Shown in pieces: positions 1 to 6,651 of a DNA stretch of 6,651 nucleotides (position 1 is the stretch's first letter; every line of letters starts with the position of its first letter). The stretch comes from CAYLVJ01 sp964501525. Its GTDB lineage: Bacteria > Patescibacteriota > Minisyncoccia > Minisyncoccales > CAYTKG01. Below the pieces are notes generated by a model. It did not search any database, was not told the origin of the DNA, and was given only the letters and a program-made list of their open reading frames with translations. The position numbers were made by a program, and so were the translations under genes. The stretch is taken from contig CAZCSI010000024.1 of the NCBI GenBank assembly GCA_964501525.1, forward strand, positions 1 through 6,651, read 5' to 3'.

Positions 1-217
1 AGCCGTTTGAAACCTGGTCTCCGAGCCAGGGCGTGATTCGATTATCTTTACTGTTCTGATAAAAAGTGAACTGGGACCCGGATTCGGAAATTATAAATCC
101 GAACTCGGGGTTGGAGATTACGTTTGTCCAGGGTGCGGGAGTATCCTGTCCGGAATCAAGAGTGAGAACATATTCTTGTTTTTCATAATCGAACCCTCCC
201 AGCTGGTTATAAAAAAG
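1..217 (-). other. Beginning of the C-terminal GH94-like module, cut by the window edge
   Basis: From about residue 2031 the protein reads LFYNQLGGF, then PAPWTNVISNPEFGFIIS and NSKDNRITPW. This is the typical entry into the second beta-sandwich of the C-terminal GH94-like (phosphorylase-type) module. In characterised synthases that module controls chain length before cyclization. The catalytic barrel with its acidic residues lies outside the window, so its integrity cannot be judged. Confidence 0.8.
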
Positions 218-3200
218 AAGTTTATTTTTGTCGAACAGGTCCTGAATTTCGGTTTCCCGCTTCAACGTTTGTTTTTCAGGGAAGGGAATGGGCTCCCTGT
301 TTTTTTCCGCCTCATATTCCAACTGTTCTTTTAAAGAGCCCTTTTCTCCGCTTAAAGAAACATGAGCCAGGGCTTTGATTAAAACCCGGTCTTCTTCAGG
401 CATCAAGTCGTCTCTTAATATAAATATGTTGCCTCGGCTTTCGGTCCAGACCTCCGTCGTTCTTTTTGCGCTCAGCATGGCTATTTTTTCTTCAAGGTCC
501 TTTTTATACCCTCCGCCCCCCTGGTTAAGGATGACAACGTCAAACACAAACCCTTTTCTTCTCCAGAACCTCTGGGCTCTGGTTGCCTGCCGGATCAAAG
601 GAAGGTGGGTCAAGTCTGAAGCTGTAATTAAAACAATAGGATTGTCTCCGGAGATGGAGTATCCCCACAAGTCCTTTGTTTTTTTGCGGTTTTTCTTTAT
701 CTCAGCCGTGTTTCTTAAATTATGTTTGGGCCATAAAATAGAAGCAGCTAATTTTTGGAAAATCAAGGTTTCTTCCGCAGAAAAAGTCAACTGTCTCATC
801 TCCAGCTGGCCGTAACTTTCTCCCAAGCGGACCGCCCTGTTGACAGCGCTCATCTTGGAGTACTTATCGGCTAGAAAACGGACCTCTTCTTGGTTAAAAG
901 AGACAGCGTTGGTAAAAGCTATTCTTCTTTTTTCTCCGGGTGCCAGTTTAATTTTTGTTCTCAAGCTCATTATCGGGTTCAAAGTGTAACCGGATGAACC
1001 GGAAAGCCGGCGTTCCAGTGCTTTCGGGTTTTTGATAGTTCTTCCGCGGCTGACAAACTCTCTTTGATCGCAGGAAAACTCAATATCTTCTTTCTCCCCT
1101 CCTGCTATAGTGTGTGCGGCCCAGAGAGGTGTTTCTTTTTGAGTCTTTGTTTTTCTGTGGAAGAGAAGAGTGTTGTTTTCAGGCAGAAACTTTGAGGAAA
1201 CAAACATGTTGGAAAAAAGCGGATGAACGAGGTCCTGTTCCGCGGGGCTCATCGTTATTTCTCCGTAACTTGTAATCTCTAATTCTTTAACCTCGGAGCT
1301 CTGATTTGCCAGGGTTATTTTTCTTATCTCCACGTTTTCACGAGGAGGCACCACTATTTCTGTTTTGGACTCTATACCGTTGTCCTGCCTCACGAACTCG
1401 ATCTTGTTTTCATGCTGAAGCATCTGATAACTGTCTGGTTTTTTCTTGGTGGGCTGAAAAGTAGGGGACCATACTTGCTGTGTGTCGAGGTCTTTGATAT
1501 AGAAAAAGGTTCCGCAGTCTCTTTTGGTTGGATCATGCCTGAACCTGGTAAGATAAAAATGCTGGAATTTTGAGAATCCGCTGCCGGACTCATCCATCAT
1601 AACCTGATATTTTCCGTTGGAAAGAAAGTAAGGGCTCGCGGTTTCCGGGCAGGGAGTTTGCAGTGAAACGGGGAAGAATCCGTATTTTTCCCGTGTCATA
1701 CGCGCCGGTCTGGGCTTTTTGAACTTGTGCAGTTCAAGCACAGGAACTTTGTATGGTACTTTTTCTTCTAAAAAGTGTTCTATGGATTTAATGCGGGGAT
1801 CATTAAAGAGGTGTTTTGACATCGGGTTTTTGTGAAGGCGGGCGTTGATAGCCATCAAACTCAGGCTTTTATGGTGCGAGAAGTAGGTGGGAACAATAAC
1901 GCTTTTTAACCCTGCAGGAACTCTTTGAGGAGTATAGTCGACAGCGTCGTAAAAGCCGTATTTTCCTTCCAGCTCCTGTTTTTTCAGTCTTTCTATGTTT
2001 TTGACCGCTTTGTTTGGAAACTCGGGAAGAGCCAGCAGGGTAGAGTAGGGGCTTACCACCAACTCCTTTTCCAGGGAAATTTTAACTCCCAGCTCCGGCA
2101 CACCGAACGCCTTGTATAGATAGAACCCCTCAACATTTTGAATGTTGTAGGCGCTTTCTGACATTCCCCAAGGCACTTTCTTTTTTATCGCGTAATTTAT
2201 ATGCTTCTTAACAGCTACCTCTGTTGTTTCGTGAAGCAGAGTGTCTGGATAGGTTTCCATCATAAGGTTGGGCATCAAATACTCATACAAGGATCCGGCC
2301 CAGGAAACGACTGCTTTTTTGTTTCCAAGCTCGGTCAAGCTCCTTCCCATCTTGAACCAATGCTTAGGCGCAATGTCGCCTTTGGCTATGGCTATGAAAC
2401 TGGCTAATCTTGATTCAGACCCGAGAAAATTATAGTAAATATTGTCCAGCTCTTTTTTGTCTGTTCTGTAGCCCAAGGACAAAAGCTTCTTTTCTTTGTT
2501 GTAGAGAAAACCGAACTCCATCCTGTCAACCAGGCTGTCATATCTCTGGGCCAGGTTGTTGCATCGTTTATTCACGCTTTTCACTGCTTTTTTCGGGTTG
2601 TACTCAAACCCGCTTCTTTCGTAGTAAAAATCATCTATGGTCAAGCTTATTCTTTCCAGCCAGTAAAATACTTCTCTGAGTCCGGACGGCTCTTCTGTCT
2701 CAGATTCTTTTATTTTCTGAGTTAAAAAAGCTCTGAGGGGAAACACGGCTTTTTTGATATTTTTAAGATAGTTTTGGCGCGGCTTCCCCGGAGAGCTGTT
2801 GATTAGGTTTTGGAGGTTTTTGAGTTTTTTCTGATATTCTTTTTCATTTTTAAGAACAGCAGATTCTTTGTGCAGGAAAGATAAACTGTCTTTCAGCCCC
2901 GGAGTCATTCTGGTTACGGGGAAAGGGTTCTTTTTAAGAGTCAGCAGTGCGTTTTTGACAATAATAAGCGAAGCGGCCAAGTTTCCGCTGTCCACGCTGG
3001 AGATATAAGAAGGGGGGAGTGGTTCGAGGTTTTTTACATTATGCCAGTTATACAGGTGGCCCCGATATTTTTTAATCTTCTCCAAAGTGGCAAGAGTTTG
3101 TTCCAAAAGATTCAAGAGCTTAAGCGTGGATATATAACCCAGGTCATGAGCTGAAATCGTGGAAAGAAGGTAAAAACCAATGTTGGTGGGCGAGGTTCTC

Positions 3201-6200
3201 CAAGCTATTCTTTTTTGTGCGCTTTCCTGATAAGTGTCAGGCGGGAGAAAATTAGTTTCAGGGCTCACCAGGTCGTCGAAGAATCTCCAGTTTTTACGCG
3301 CCAACAGGCGCAGCTTTCTCTTTCTTTTTAAACCTATTTTTCTGCCCTTAACCAAAGGCCTGCTTATCCACCAGGCAGCAACTGGAGAAAGGATCCACAT
3401 AAAAGAAAAAACCTGGATGGTTGCGCCCTTGTTCATCAGTCGGCTTGCTGCCAAGCAGGCAATACCAACTATGACTCCTTCTTTCATAAACCAGATCGAA
3501 CTCATAAGCGATTTTTCTTTTTGCTCTTCTGCGGTAGACGAGGTGGTCCATTGAAGGAGCTTTTTACCGGTTATATGTTTTCTGAAAAGAGCCAGCATCA
3601 TGCCTTTTAACATCAGAACTGCCTGGTGGGCCAAGAAAATAGTTTCCAGACTTAATCTTTTCAAGCTCAATGAGATTTTTTTACCCCAGTTAAAACTGGC
3701 TGAAATCCTCTTCAAGCAGTTTCTCCACCCATTCTTAAAGTTAGGTCGAAAAAACTGGCCCAATCCTTCATGGGCAAGGTTGGCAAAAGCCAGGAACCCC
3801 ATTACGGACAATACGAGCAAGCTCCATGCGAAAGGATTTACAGGCAGGAAAAACCATCCGAGAACCAGGAAAATAAGATAAAAAATCGGAACCAGATGGC
3901 TCCTTATGTTATTCAAAAGAACCCAGCGGCCGATAAGAGGAAGGGGGTTTTTGACTCTTTGCCCCTGCTTGTTTTCTATATGATTGCTTAACCACTCCGA
4001 AAGCTGAAAGTCGCCTCTTTCCCAGCGTTGTTTTCTTGTGCAAAAAGAACGATAACCGGCGGGAAACCCCTCGAACGCTTCTAAGTTGCTGGCAAACCCG
4101 GTTCTGGCCAAGAACCCTTCTGTGTGGTCATGGGAGAGAAAAAGGTTTTCTTTAAAATTATTTCCTAAAACTTTTTCAAAAACCCGGACATCATAAATGC
4201 CCTTGCCCATGTATCGCCCCTCGCCGAACAGGTCCTGATAAACATCCGAAACCAGTCCGGTGTAGGGGTCAAGCCCTTTGGGTCCGGAAAAAACCCTGGC
4301 CAGCAGGGACCGATTAGCCTCTTTGATTGAAACTCCCAGGCGGGGTTGAATAATCCCGTGCCCCCTAACAACTCTTTTTTGTTCAGGGTCAATTATAGGC
4401 CTGTTAAGGGGGTGGGCCATTGTGCCTACCAACTTTTTGGCCTCGTTTTTAGGCAGCCTGGTGTCCTGGTCAAGGGTGATAACGTATCTGACTTTGGAAA
4501 AAAAGCTTTTATCACCGCCGTAGACAGAGAACTGCCCTTTCTGTTTTCCGAGTAAAAACCTGTTAAATTCCCTTAATTTCCCTCTTTTTCTTTCCCAGCC
4601 CATCCAAAGTTTTTCTTTGGGGTTCCATTTTCTTTGTCTGACCAGGATGTAAAACTCAGCCGGGTACTTTTTATTTAATTCTTTAATTTTGTTCTTGGCT
4701 GCTTCCAACAGTTTTTTATCGGAAGAAAGATGTTTTTCGTCAGCGTCTTTAAAGTCCAGAAGAAGAGCAAAGTTTAGGTTATCGACCCTGTTGGCCAGAT
4801 AATGTATTTCTAATTGTTTACCAAGATGGGCTATCTCCTTTTTGTTCCTTAAAAAAGCAGGGATCACAAGCATGGTAGAATATTGTTCAGGGATCTTTCT
4901 TTTGAATCTCAGCCTGGGTAGGCGTTTGGGGGGCAGCTGGGAACAAGCTGTCAAGTGTACAAGATTAACCGCTATTTCACTGCACGGGATTAGTCCGACA
5001 GCCATCAGGGCCAGTGCAGTTTTGAGACCGGCTCCCAATGAGTTGGCCATGAATAAAAGACCTGCCGAAAGAGAAAGGGTAGCCGCACCTACGGCAGTGA
5101 AATATACTTGAGCCGGATGAGAAGTGACAAAGCGAAGCAGCCGTTGTTTTTGTTTTGGTTCGTACCCTATTTCTTTTTCAAGTTTTTCTCTTCCCGGGCC
5201 TACAAGATAATAGCCGATATGTCTCTGGCGCTCATCTTTTTGTTTGGAAGCCAACCTTATCAGTTTTTCTGCCATCTCTTGTTCTTCCAAACTTGTGTTG
5301 TCGGTCAACTCTTGGATAACACTGCGATACTGGTTTCTGGAGCCGAAATCCATTTTAAAATAATATCCGGCCGGGTCTTTTCTTAAAATCTTTTCCAAGT
5401 GGCTTAACTTCTCGACTATCTTATTCCACTCCAAACCCAGAATTTCTCTCATGCTATCTATTGTATTGGTGACCGACAACTGGTCCGATGCCTGACGATG
5501 ACGTTCTTTAGAAATGGCGGACTGGACCGTAAGCCCTTTTTTGTTAAATACTCTTTTAAACCACTTTAAAAGGGGTACGATATCTTCGCCTTGATTGTAC
5601 AGTCTTTCTAAAAGCTGAAGAGCGAAGGTGGGGGAGGGGTCGGAGTGGATAGAGGCCAGCTCCTTAAAGGTTTCCCCCTGCTTTTCTCCCGGCAGATTTT
5701 TTTCTTTTAAAATACGTTTTACCCAGTAGTTCGCTTCCTGCTGCTGTTCTTGTATCTTTTTCACCTCCACTCCTAATCTTCTCAGGTTTTCTATAAAAGA
5801 TAACCTGAGCATCATGGGCAGTATCCAAAGTTCTTTTGTAGTTAATCCGTCTTGAGACTGATAACCCCTGATAAACTCGTAGAAATCGTTCAGTTCGAAC
5901 TTGGCGTCACTGTGAACAAGAAACTCTTCCGCTATTTGATAGATTCTGGGGTATCCTTCTCTTTCTCCTTTTGTCAGTTTCGGCAGTTCGGGATATCCCT
6001 TTTGAGGCATGTTTGCTTTACAGTCCCGCAGATGTTCACGGATAACATAGAAGTTATCTATAAACCATTCCGCTGCCGGTAAAAAAGAATGGTCTTGGTC
6101 CGCGGTTTCAACGAACTCTTGATGGAGCTTGATAAGAAGCTGGAAGTTGTCATTGAATCGTGAAAGAAGCTTGGCCGGTTTTTTAGGGGCCACTTCAAAC

Positions 6201-6307
6201 TGCTGGCTTTGAGCCACACTTTTTCCTAACTCAAATAGTTTTTCTGAAGACAAAACCTTGCCTCTCAGGGGCTTTTGTTCTTGTTTGTGTTTAGGATTTT
6301 TGCGCAT
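1..6307 (-). CDS. ndvB: Cyclic beta-1,2-glucan synthase (NdvB/ChvB/Cgs family), 3' end outside window
   Basis: This inner-membrane enzyme builds beta-1,2-glucan from UDP-glucose and cyclises it. The frame is open for 2102 codons and runs off the left edge; known members are roughly 2800 residues, so about a quarter is missing. Seen in order: a charged helical N-terminal region (1-400) containing the family-like stretch DFGSRNQYR; two membrane segments (about 401-421 and 430-450); a glucosyltransferase domain with D518, D613-Q-D615, SHD727HTE730G and R758-x-x-R761-W762; membrane segments at about 805-822, 827-845, 886-908 (weaker), 939-957 and 964-983; a cyclization domain opening with RTSPTNIG (1037) and carrying SWAGSLYEYLMP (1335) and WGMSESAY (1380); a beta-sandwich with FLSNGKYQV (N1564); and the start of the GH94-like module (from about 2031). 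The start is the ATG at 6307, preceded by AAGGGG at 8-nt spacing. Landmarks along the whole length stay in one frame, so I see no frameshift. Family assignment is strong; the exact product is inferred, and the symbol follows homologues. Confidence 0.95.
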   Translation of the reverse strand, partial: MRKNPKHKQEQKPLRGKVLSSEKLFELGKSVAQSQQFEVAPKKPAKLLSRFNDNFQLLIKLHQEFVETADQDHSFLPAAEWFIDNFYVIREHLRDCKANMPQKGYPELPKLTKGEREGYPRIYQIAEEFLVHSDAKFELNDFYEFIRGYQSQDGLTTKELWILPMMLRLSFIENLRRLGVEVKKIQEQQQEANYWVKRILKEKNLPGEKQGETFKELASIHSDPSPTFALQLLERLYNQGEDIVPLLKWFKRVFNKKGLTVQSAISKERHRQASDQLSVTNTIDSMREILGLEWNKIVEKLSHLEKILRKDPAGYYFKMDFGSRNQYRSVIQELTDNTSLEEQEMAEKLIRLASKQKDERQRHIGYYLVGPGREKLEKEIGYEPKQKQRLLRFVTSHPAQVYFTAVGAATLSLSAGLLFMANSLGAGLKTALALMAVGLIPCSEIAVNLVHLTACSQLPPKRLPRLRFKRKIPEQYSTMLVIPAFLRNKKEIAHLGKQLEIHYLANRVDNLNFALLLDFKDADEKHLSSDKKLLEAAKNKIKELNKKYPAEFYILVRQRKWNPKEKLWMGWERKRGKLREFNRFLLGKQKGQFSVYGGDKSFFSKVRYVITLDQDTRLPKNEAKKLVGTMAHPLNRPIIDPEQKRVVRGHGIIQPRLGVSIKEANRSLLARVFSGPKGLDPYTGLVSDVYQDLFGEGRYMGKGIYDVRVFEKVLGNNFKENLFLSHDHTEGFLARTGFASNLEAFEGFPAGYRSFCTRKQRWERGDFQLSEWLSNHIENKQGQRVKNPLPLIGRWVLLNNIRSHLVPIFYLIFLVLGWFFLPVNPFAWSLLVLSVMGFLAFANLAHEGLGQFFRPNFKNGWRNCLKRISASFNWGKKISLSLKRLSLETIFLAHQAVLMLKGMMLALFRKHITGKKLLQWTTSSTAEEQKEKSLMSSIWFMKEGVIVGIACLAASRLMNKGATIQVFSFMWILSPVAAWWISRPLVKGRKIGLKRKRKLRLLARKNWRFFDDLVSPETNFLPPDTYQESAQKRIAWRTSPTNIGFYLLSTISAHDLGYISTLKLLNLLEQTLATLEKIKKYRGHLYNWHNVKNLEPLPPSYISSVDSGNLAASLIIVKNALLTLKKNPFPVTRMTPGLKDSLSFLHKESAVLKNEKEYQKKLKNLQNLINSSPGKPRQNYLKNIKKAVFPLRAFLTQKIKESETEEPSGLREVFYWLERISLTIDDFYYERSGFEYNPKKAVKSVNKRCNNLAQRYDSLVDRMEFGFLYNKEKKLLSLGYRTDKKELDNIYYNFLGSESRLASFIAIAKGDIAPKHWFKMGRSLTELGNKKAVVSWAGSLYEYLMPNLMMETYPDTLLHETTEVAVKKHINYAIKKKVPWGMSESAYNIQNVEGFYLYKAFGVPELGVKISLEKELVVSPYSTLLALPEFPNKAVKNIERLKKQELEGKYGFYDAVDYTPQRVPAGLKSVIVPTYFSHHKSLSLMAINARLHKNPMSKHLFNDPRIKSIEHFLEEKVPYKVPVLELHKFKKPRPARMTREKYGFFPVSLQTPCPETASPYFLSNGKYQVMMDESGSGFSKFQHFYLTRFRHDPTKRDCGTFFYIKDLDTQQVWSPTFQPTKKKPDSYQMLQHENKIEFVRQDNGIESKTEIVVPPRENVEIRKITLANQSSEVKELEITSYGEITMSPAEQDLVHPLFSNMFVSSKFLPENNTLLFHRKTKTQKETPLWAAHTIAGGEKEDIEFSCDQREFVSRGRTIKNPKALERRLSGSSGYTLNPIMSLRTKIKLAPGEKRRIAFTNAVSFNQEEVRFLADKYSKMSAVNRAVRLGESYGQLEMRQLTFSAEETLIFQKLAASILWPKHNLRNTAEIKKNRKKTKDLWGYSISGDNPIVLITASDLTHLPLIRQATRAQRFWRRKGFVFDVVILNQGGGGYKKDLEEKIAMLSAKRTTEVWTESRGNIFILRDDLMPEEDRVLIKALAHVSLSGEKGSLKEQLEYEAEKNREPIPFPEKQTLKRETEIQDLFDKNKLLFYNQLGGFDYEKQEYVLTLDSGQDTPAPWTNVISNPEFGFIISESGSQFTFYQNSKDNRITPWLGDQVSNG
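818..1645 (-). other. First GH94-type carbohydrate-binding beta-sandwich, residues about 1555-1830
   Basis: This beta-rich region resembles the N-terminal sandwich of glycosyltransferase family 36 / GH94 phosphorylases. Cyclic glucan synthases carry it between the cyclization domain and the C-terminal module. Diagnostic stretches are PYFLSNGKYQVMM (N1564), FYLTRFRHDPTKRDCGTFFYI, GIESKTEIVVPP, VEIRKITLANQ and SYGEITMSPAEQDLVHPLFSNMF. It has no catalytic residues of its own and probably binds the glucan chain. The boundaries are approximate. Confidence 0.75.
1808..3199 (-). other. Glycoamylase-like cyclization (GH189-like) domain, residues about 1037-1500
   Basis: This alpha/alpha-barrel region follows the last membrane segment. 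In characterised cyclic beta-1,2-glucan synthases the corresponding region carries out the transglycosylation that closes the ring. Recognisable stretches in order are RTSPTNIGFYLLS (1037), SSVDSGNLAA, MEFGFLYN (1263), SRLASFIAIAKGD, SWAGSLYEYLMP (E1342), WGMSESAYN (E1384), YGFYDAVDYTP (D1454, D1457) and SHHKSLSLMAIN (H1478, H1479). Conserved acidic residues are intact, so the domain is probably active. Which glutamates are nucleophile and acid/base cannot be assigned here without an alignment to a solved structure. Confidence 0.82.
3998..4930 (-). other. Glucosyltransferase (GT84-like) domain of the synthase, residues about 460-770
   Basis: This cytoplasmic catalytic domain lies between the second and third membrane segments and should transfer glucose from UDP-glucose. 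It contains LLLDFKDADE (D518), then VITLDQDTRLP with the metal-binding type DxD at D613/D615. These are followed by the family-typical stretches GTMAHPLNRP, RGHGIIQPR and VSDVYQDLFGEG. The presumed base region is SHDHTEG (D727, E730), and RKQRW fills the Q/RxxRW acceptor motif (R758, W762). All residues expected of a processive inverting transferase appear to be present. Two motif positions differ from the form I recall for most relatives (DADT and SHDLLEG); here they read DQDT and SHDHTEG. Confidence 0.88.
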
Positions 6308-6312
6308 AAACA

Positions 6313-6331
6313 AAACCCCTTGTCGGGGCTT
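6313..6331 (-). promoter_or_regulatory. Hairpin in the 25-nt gap, overlapping the Shine-Dalgarno
   Basis: Minus-strand AAGCCCC and GGGGTTT pair around the loop GACAA: four C-G pairs, one G-T wobble and two A-T pairs. The 5' arm begins one base after the TAA of the ATP-cone gene, and the 3' arm contains the synthase ribosome binding site. A T-rich tail (TGTTT) follows, so it could be a weak intrinsic terminator or attenuator. Because it masks the binding site and lies within reach of a ribosome ending the upstream gene, translational coupling is an equally good reading. Confidence 0.45.
6316..6321 (-). promoter_or_regulatory. Ribosome binding site of the glucan synthase
   Basis: On the minus strand AAGGGG lies 8 nt before the ATG at 6307. 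This is good spacing for a Shine-Dalgarno sequence and supports the chosen start. The GGGG is also the 3' arm of the hairpin at 6313-6331, so access to it may depend on the structure being opened. Confidence 0.6.
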
Positions 6332-6332
6332 C

Positions 6333-6587
6333 TTATTTCTTGTACTGCTCAAAATCAAGAGCGGCTTTCGGATTTTGAGGCCTTAAAAGCTCTAACACTT
6401 TTTCTCTTAGGGCTGAAGACTGTACAATATTGTTGGTCGCTACCTTGGGCAGCCACTTTTCGATTTCCGAAGCAATGGAACGGGCTGTCTCAGAACAGGT
6501 ATCAGCTGCCTTGAGGCTTTTTTCAAGCTTCTCCATTTCAAAATTTTCTAAACTTCCGTCTCGTTTTCTGACTTGTATTTTCGTCAT
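6333..6587 (-). CDS. Stand-alone ATP-cone domain protein (84 aa)
   Basis: This small soluble protein consists of almost nothing but one ATP-cone, the ATP/dATP-binding allosteric module of NrdR and class I/III ribonucleotide reductases. The domain begins at the first residues with IQVRKRDGSLENF, matching the family signature V-x-K-R-D-G (K8, R9, D10, G11). It continues with EKLEKSLKAA (K20), a middle helix at 33-46, and the QSSALREKVLELL helix (56-68). It ends with ALDFEQYKK, which matches the usual end A-x-x-Y-x-x-Y-(R/K). There is no zinc ribbon as in NrdR and no reductase domain, so it is a free-standing cone. The ATG at 6587 fits the domain edge, and an in-frame TAA at 6618-6620 prevents extension far upstream. 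No clear Shine-Dalgarno precedes it (the upstream bases are TTTTTTATTAAG). It ends 25 nt before the glucan synthase on the same strand, suggesting co-transcription. The domain call is firm; its biological role is unknown. Confidence 0.85.
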   Translation of the reverse strand: MTKIQVRKRDGSLENFEMEKLEKSLKAADTCSETARSIASEIEKWLPKVATNNIVQSSALREKVLELLRPQNPKAALDFEQYKK

Positions 6588-6595
6588 CTTAATAA

Positions 6596-6619
6596 AAAAG
6601 GATTGAATATCAATCTTTT
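6596..6619. terminator. Imperfect inverted repeat upstream of the ATP-cone gene, possible weak terminator
   Basis: GATTGA (6601-6606) and TCAATC (6610-6615) pair around a 3-base loop. Outside them AAAA (6596-6599) and TTTT (6616-6619) can extend the stem past a one-base bulge at 6600. On the minus strand a run of T follows the repeat, as in a Rho-independent terminator, but the stem is AT-rich and weak. It starts next to a TAA (6618-6620) that could end an upstream minus-strand gene whose last ten codons would read LRTKKVKLKP. That gene cannot be established from 31 bases. An operator is another possibility. The 6588-6651 stretch shows no convincing promoter. Confidence 0.3.
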
Positions 6620-6651
6620 AGGGTTTAAGCTTAACTTTCTTTGTTCTTAAA

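Noticed and set aside
516..521. Run of six C (six G on the coding strand) as a possible frameshift site
   Set aside because: Recognisable family sequence stays in the same frame on both sides (FDVVILNQ before, YKKDLEEKIAML after), so there is neither a sequencing frameshift nor need for programmed slippage.
375..815. Plus-strand open frame of 146 codons
   Set aside because: It lies wholly antisense to well-conserved synthase sequence (including the SGDNPIVLI and NQGGGGY regions), its translation has no recognisable domain, and it has no ribosome binding site of note. It is a shadow of the real gene.
3234..3554. Plus-strand open frame of 106 codons
   Set aside because: It is antisense to the last membrane segments and the following linker of the synthase. 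Its apparent composition is the complement of those hydrophobic and lysine-rich codons.
4165..4392. Minus-strand open frame of 75 codons in another frame
   Set aside because: It overlaps the glucosyltransferase core out of frame. The main frame there carries highly conserved family motifs, so the alternative is incidental.
5108..5386. Plus-strand open frame of 92 codons with hydrophobic stretches
   Set aside because: It is antisense to the N-terminal region of the synthase containing DFGSRNQYR. The Phe/Leu-rich look comes from the complement of Lys/Glu codons, not a real membrane protein.
1..6651. CRISPR arrays, tRNA or rRNA genes, insertion sequences and long direct repeats
   Set aside because: No regularly spaced repeats, cloverleaf-like segments, transposase motifs or terminal inverted repeats were seen. 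Nearly every base is accounted for by the two minus-strand genes.

Overview
The window is almost entirely one very large minus-strand gene, read right to left. A small minus-strand gene precedes it on the right. The plus strand carries no credible gene.

Layout in transcription order (minus strand, from 6651 down to 1): (1) 6588-6651 is a short AT-rich leader or intergenic stretch with an imperfect inverted repeat. (2) 6333-6587 encodes an 84-residue protein that is essentially a single ATP-cone (nucleotide-binding) domain. (3) A 25-nt gap holds a small G/C-stem hairpin, and the Shine-Dalgarno-like AAGGGG lies in its 3' arm. (4) From 6307 to the left edge runs an uninterrupted reading frame of 2102 codons with no stop. 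It encodes a cyclic beta-1,2-glucan synthase of the NdvB/ChvB/Cgs type. The membrane segments, the glucosyltransferase domain (GT84-like), the glycoamylase-like cyclization domain (GH189-like), a first carbohydrate-binding beta-sandwich and the beginning of the C-terminal GH94-like module are all present. The GH94 catalytic barrel lies beyond position 1.

How the parts may work together: the synthase is an inner-membrane enzyme that polymerises glucose from UDP-glucose into beta-1,2-glucan and then cyclises it. Such glucans act in osmoadaptation and host interaction in proteobacteria. The ATP-cone protein sits just upstream on the same strand and is probably co-transcribed. A nucleotide-sensing role towards the synthase is conceivable but is only inference.

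Organism: the sequence is bacterial and moderately AT-leaning, and the synthase is lysine-rich compared with alphaproteobacterial NdvB. It reads with the standard code, with no in-frame TGA. It is clearly not a typical Rhizobium/Brucella copy. Stand-alone ATP-cone proteins and divergent synthases of this kind would fit an uncultivated or candidate-phylum bacterium, but the window alone cannot fix the lineage.
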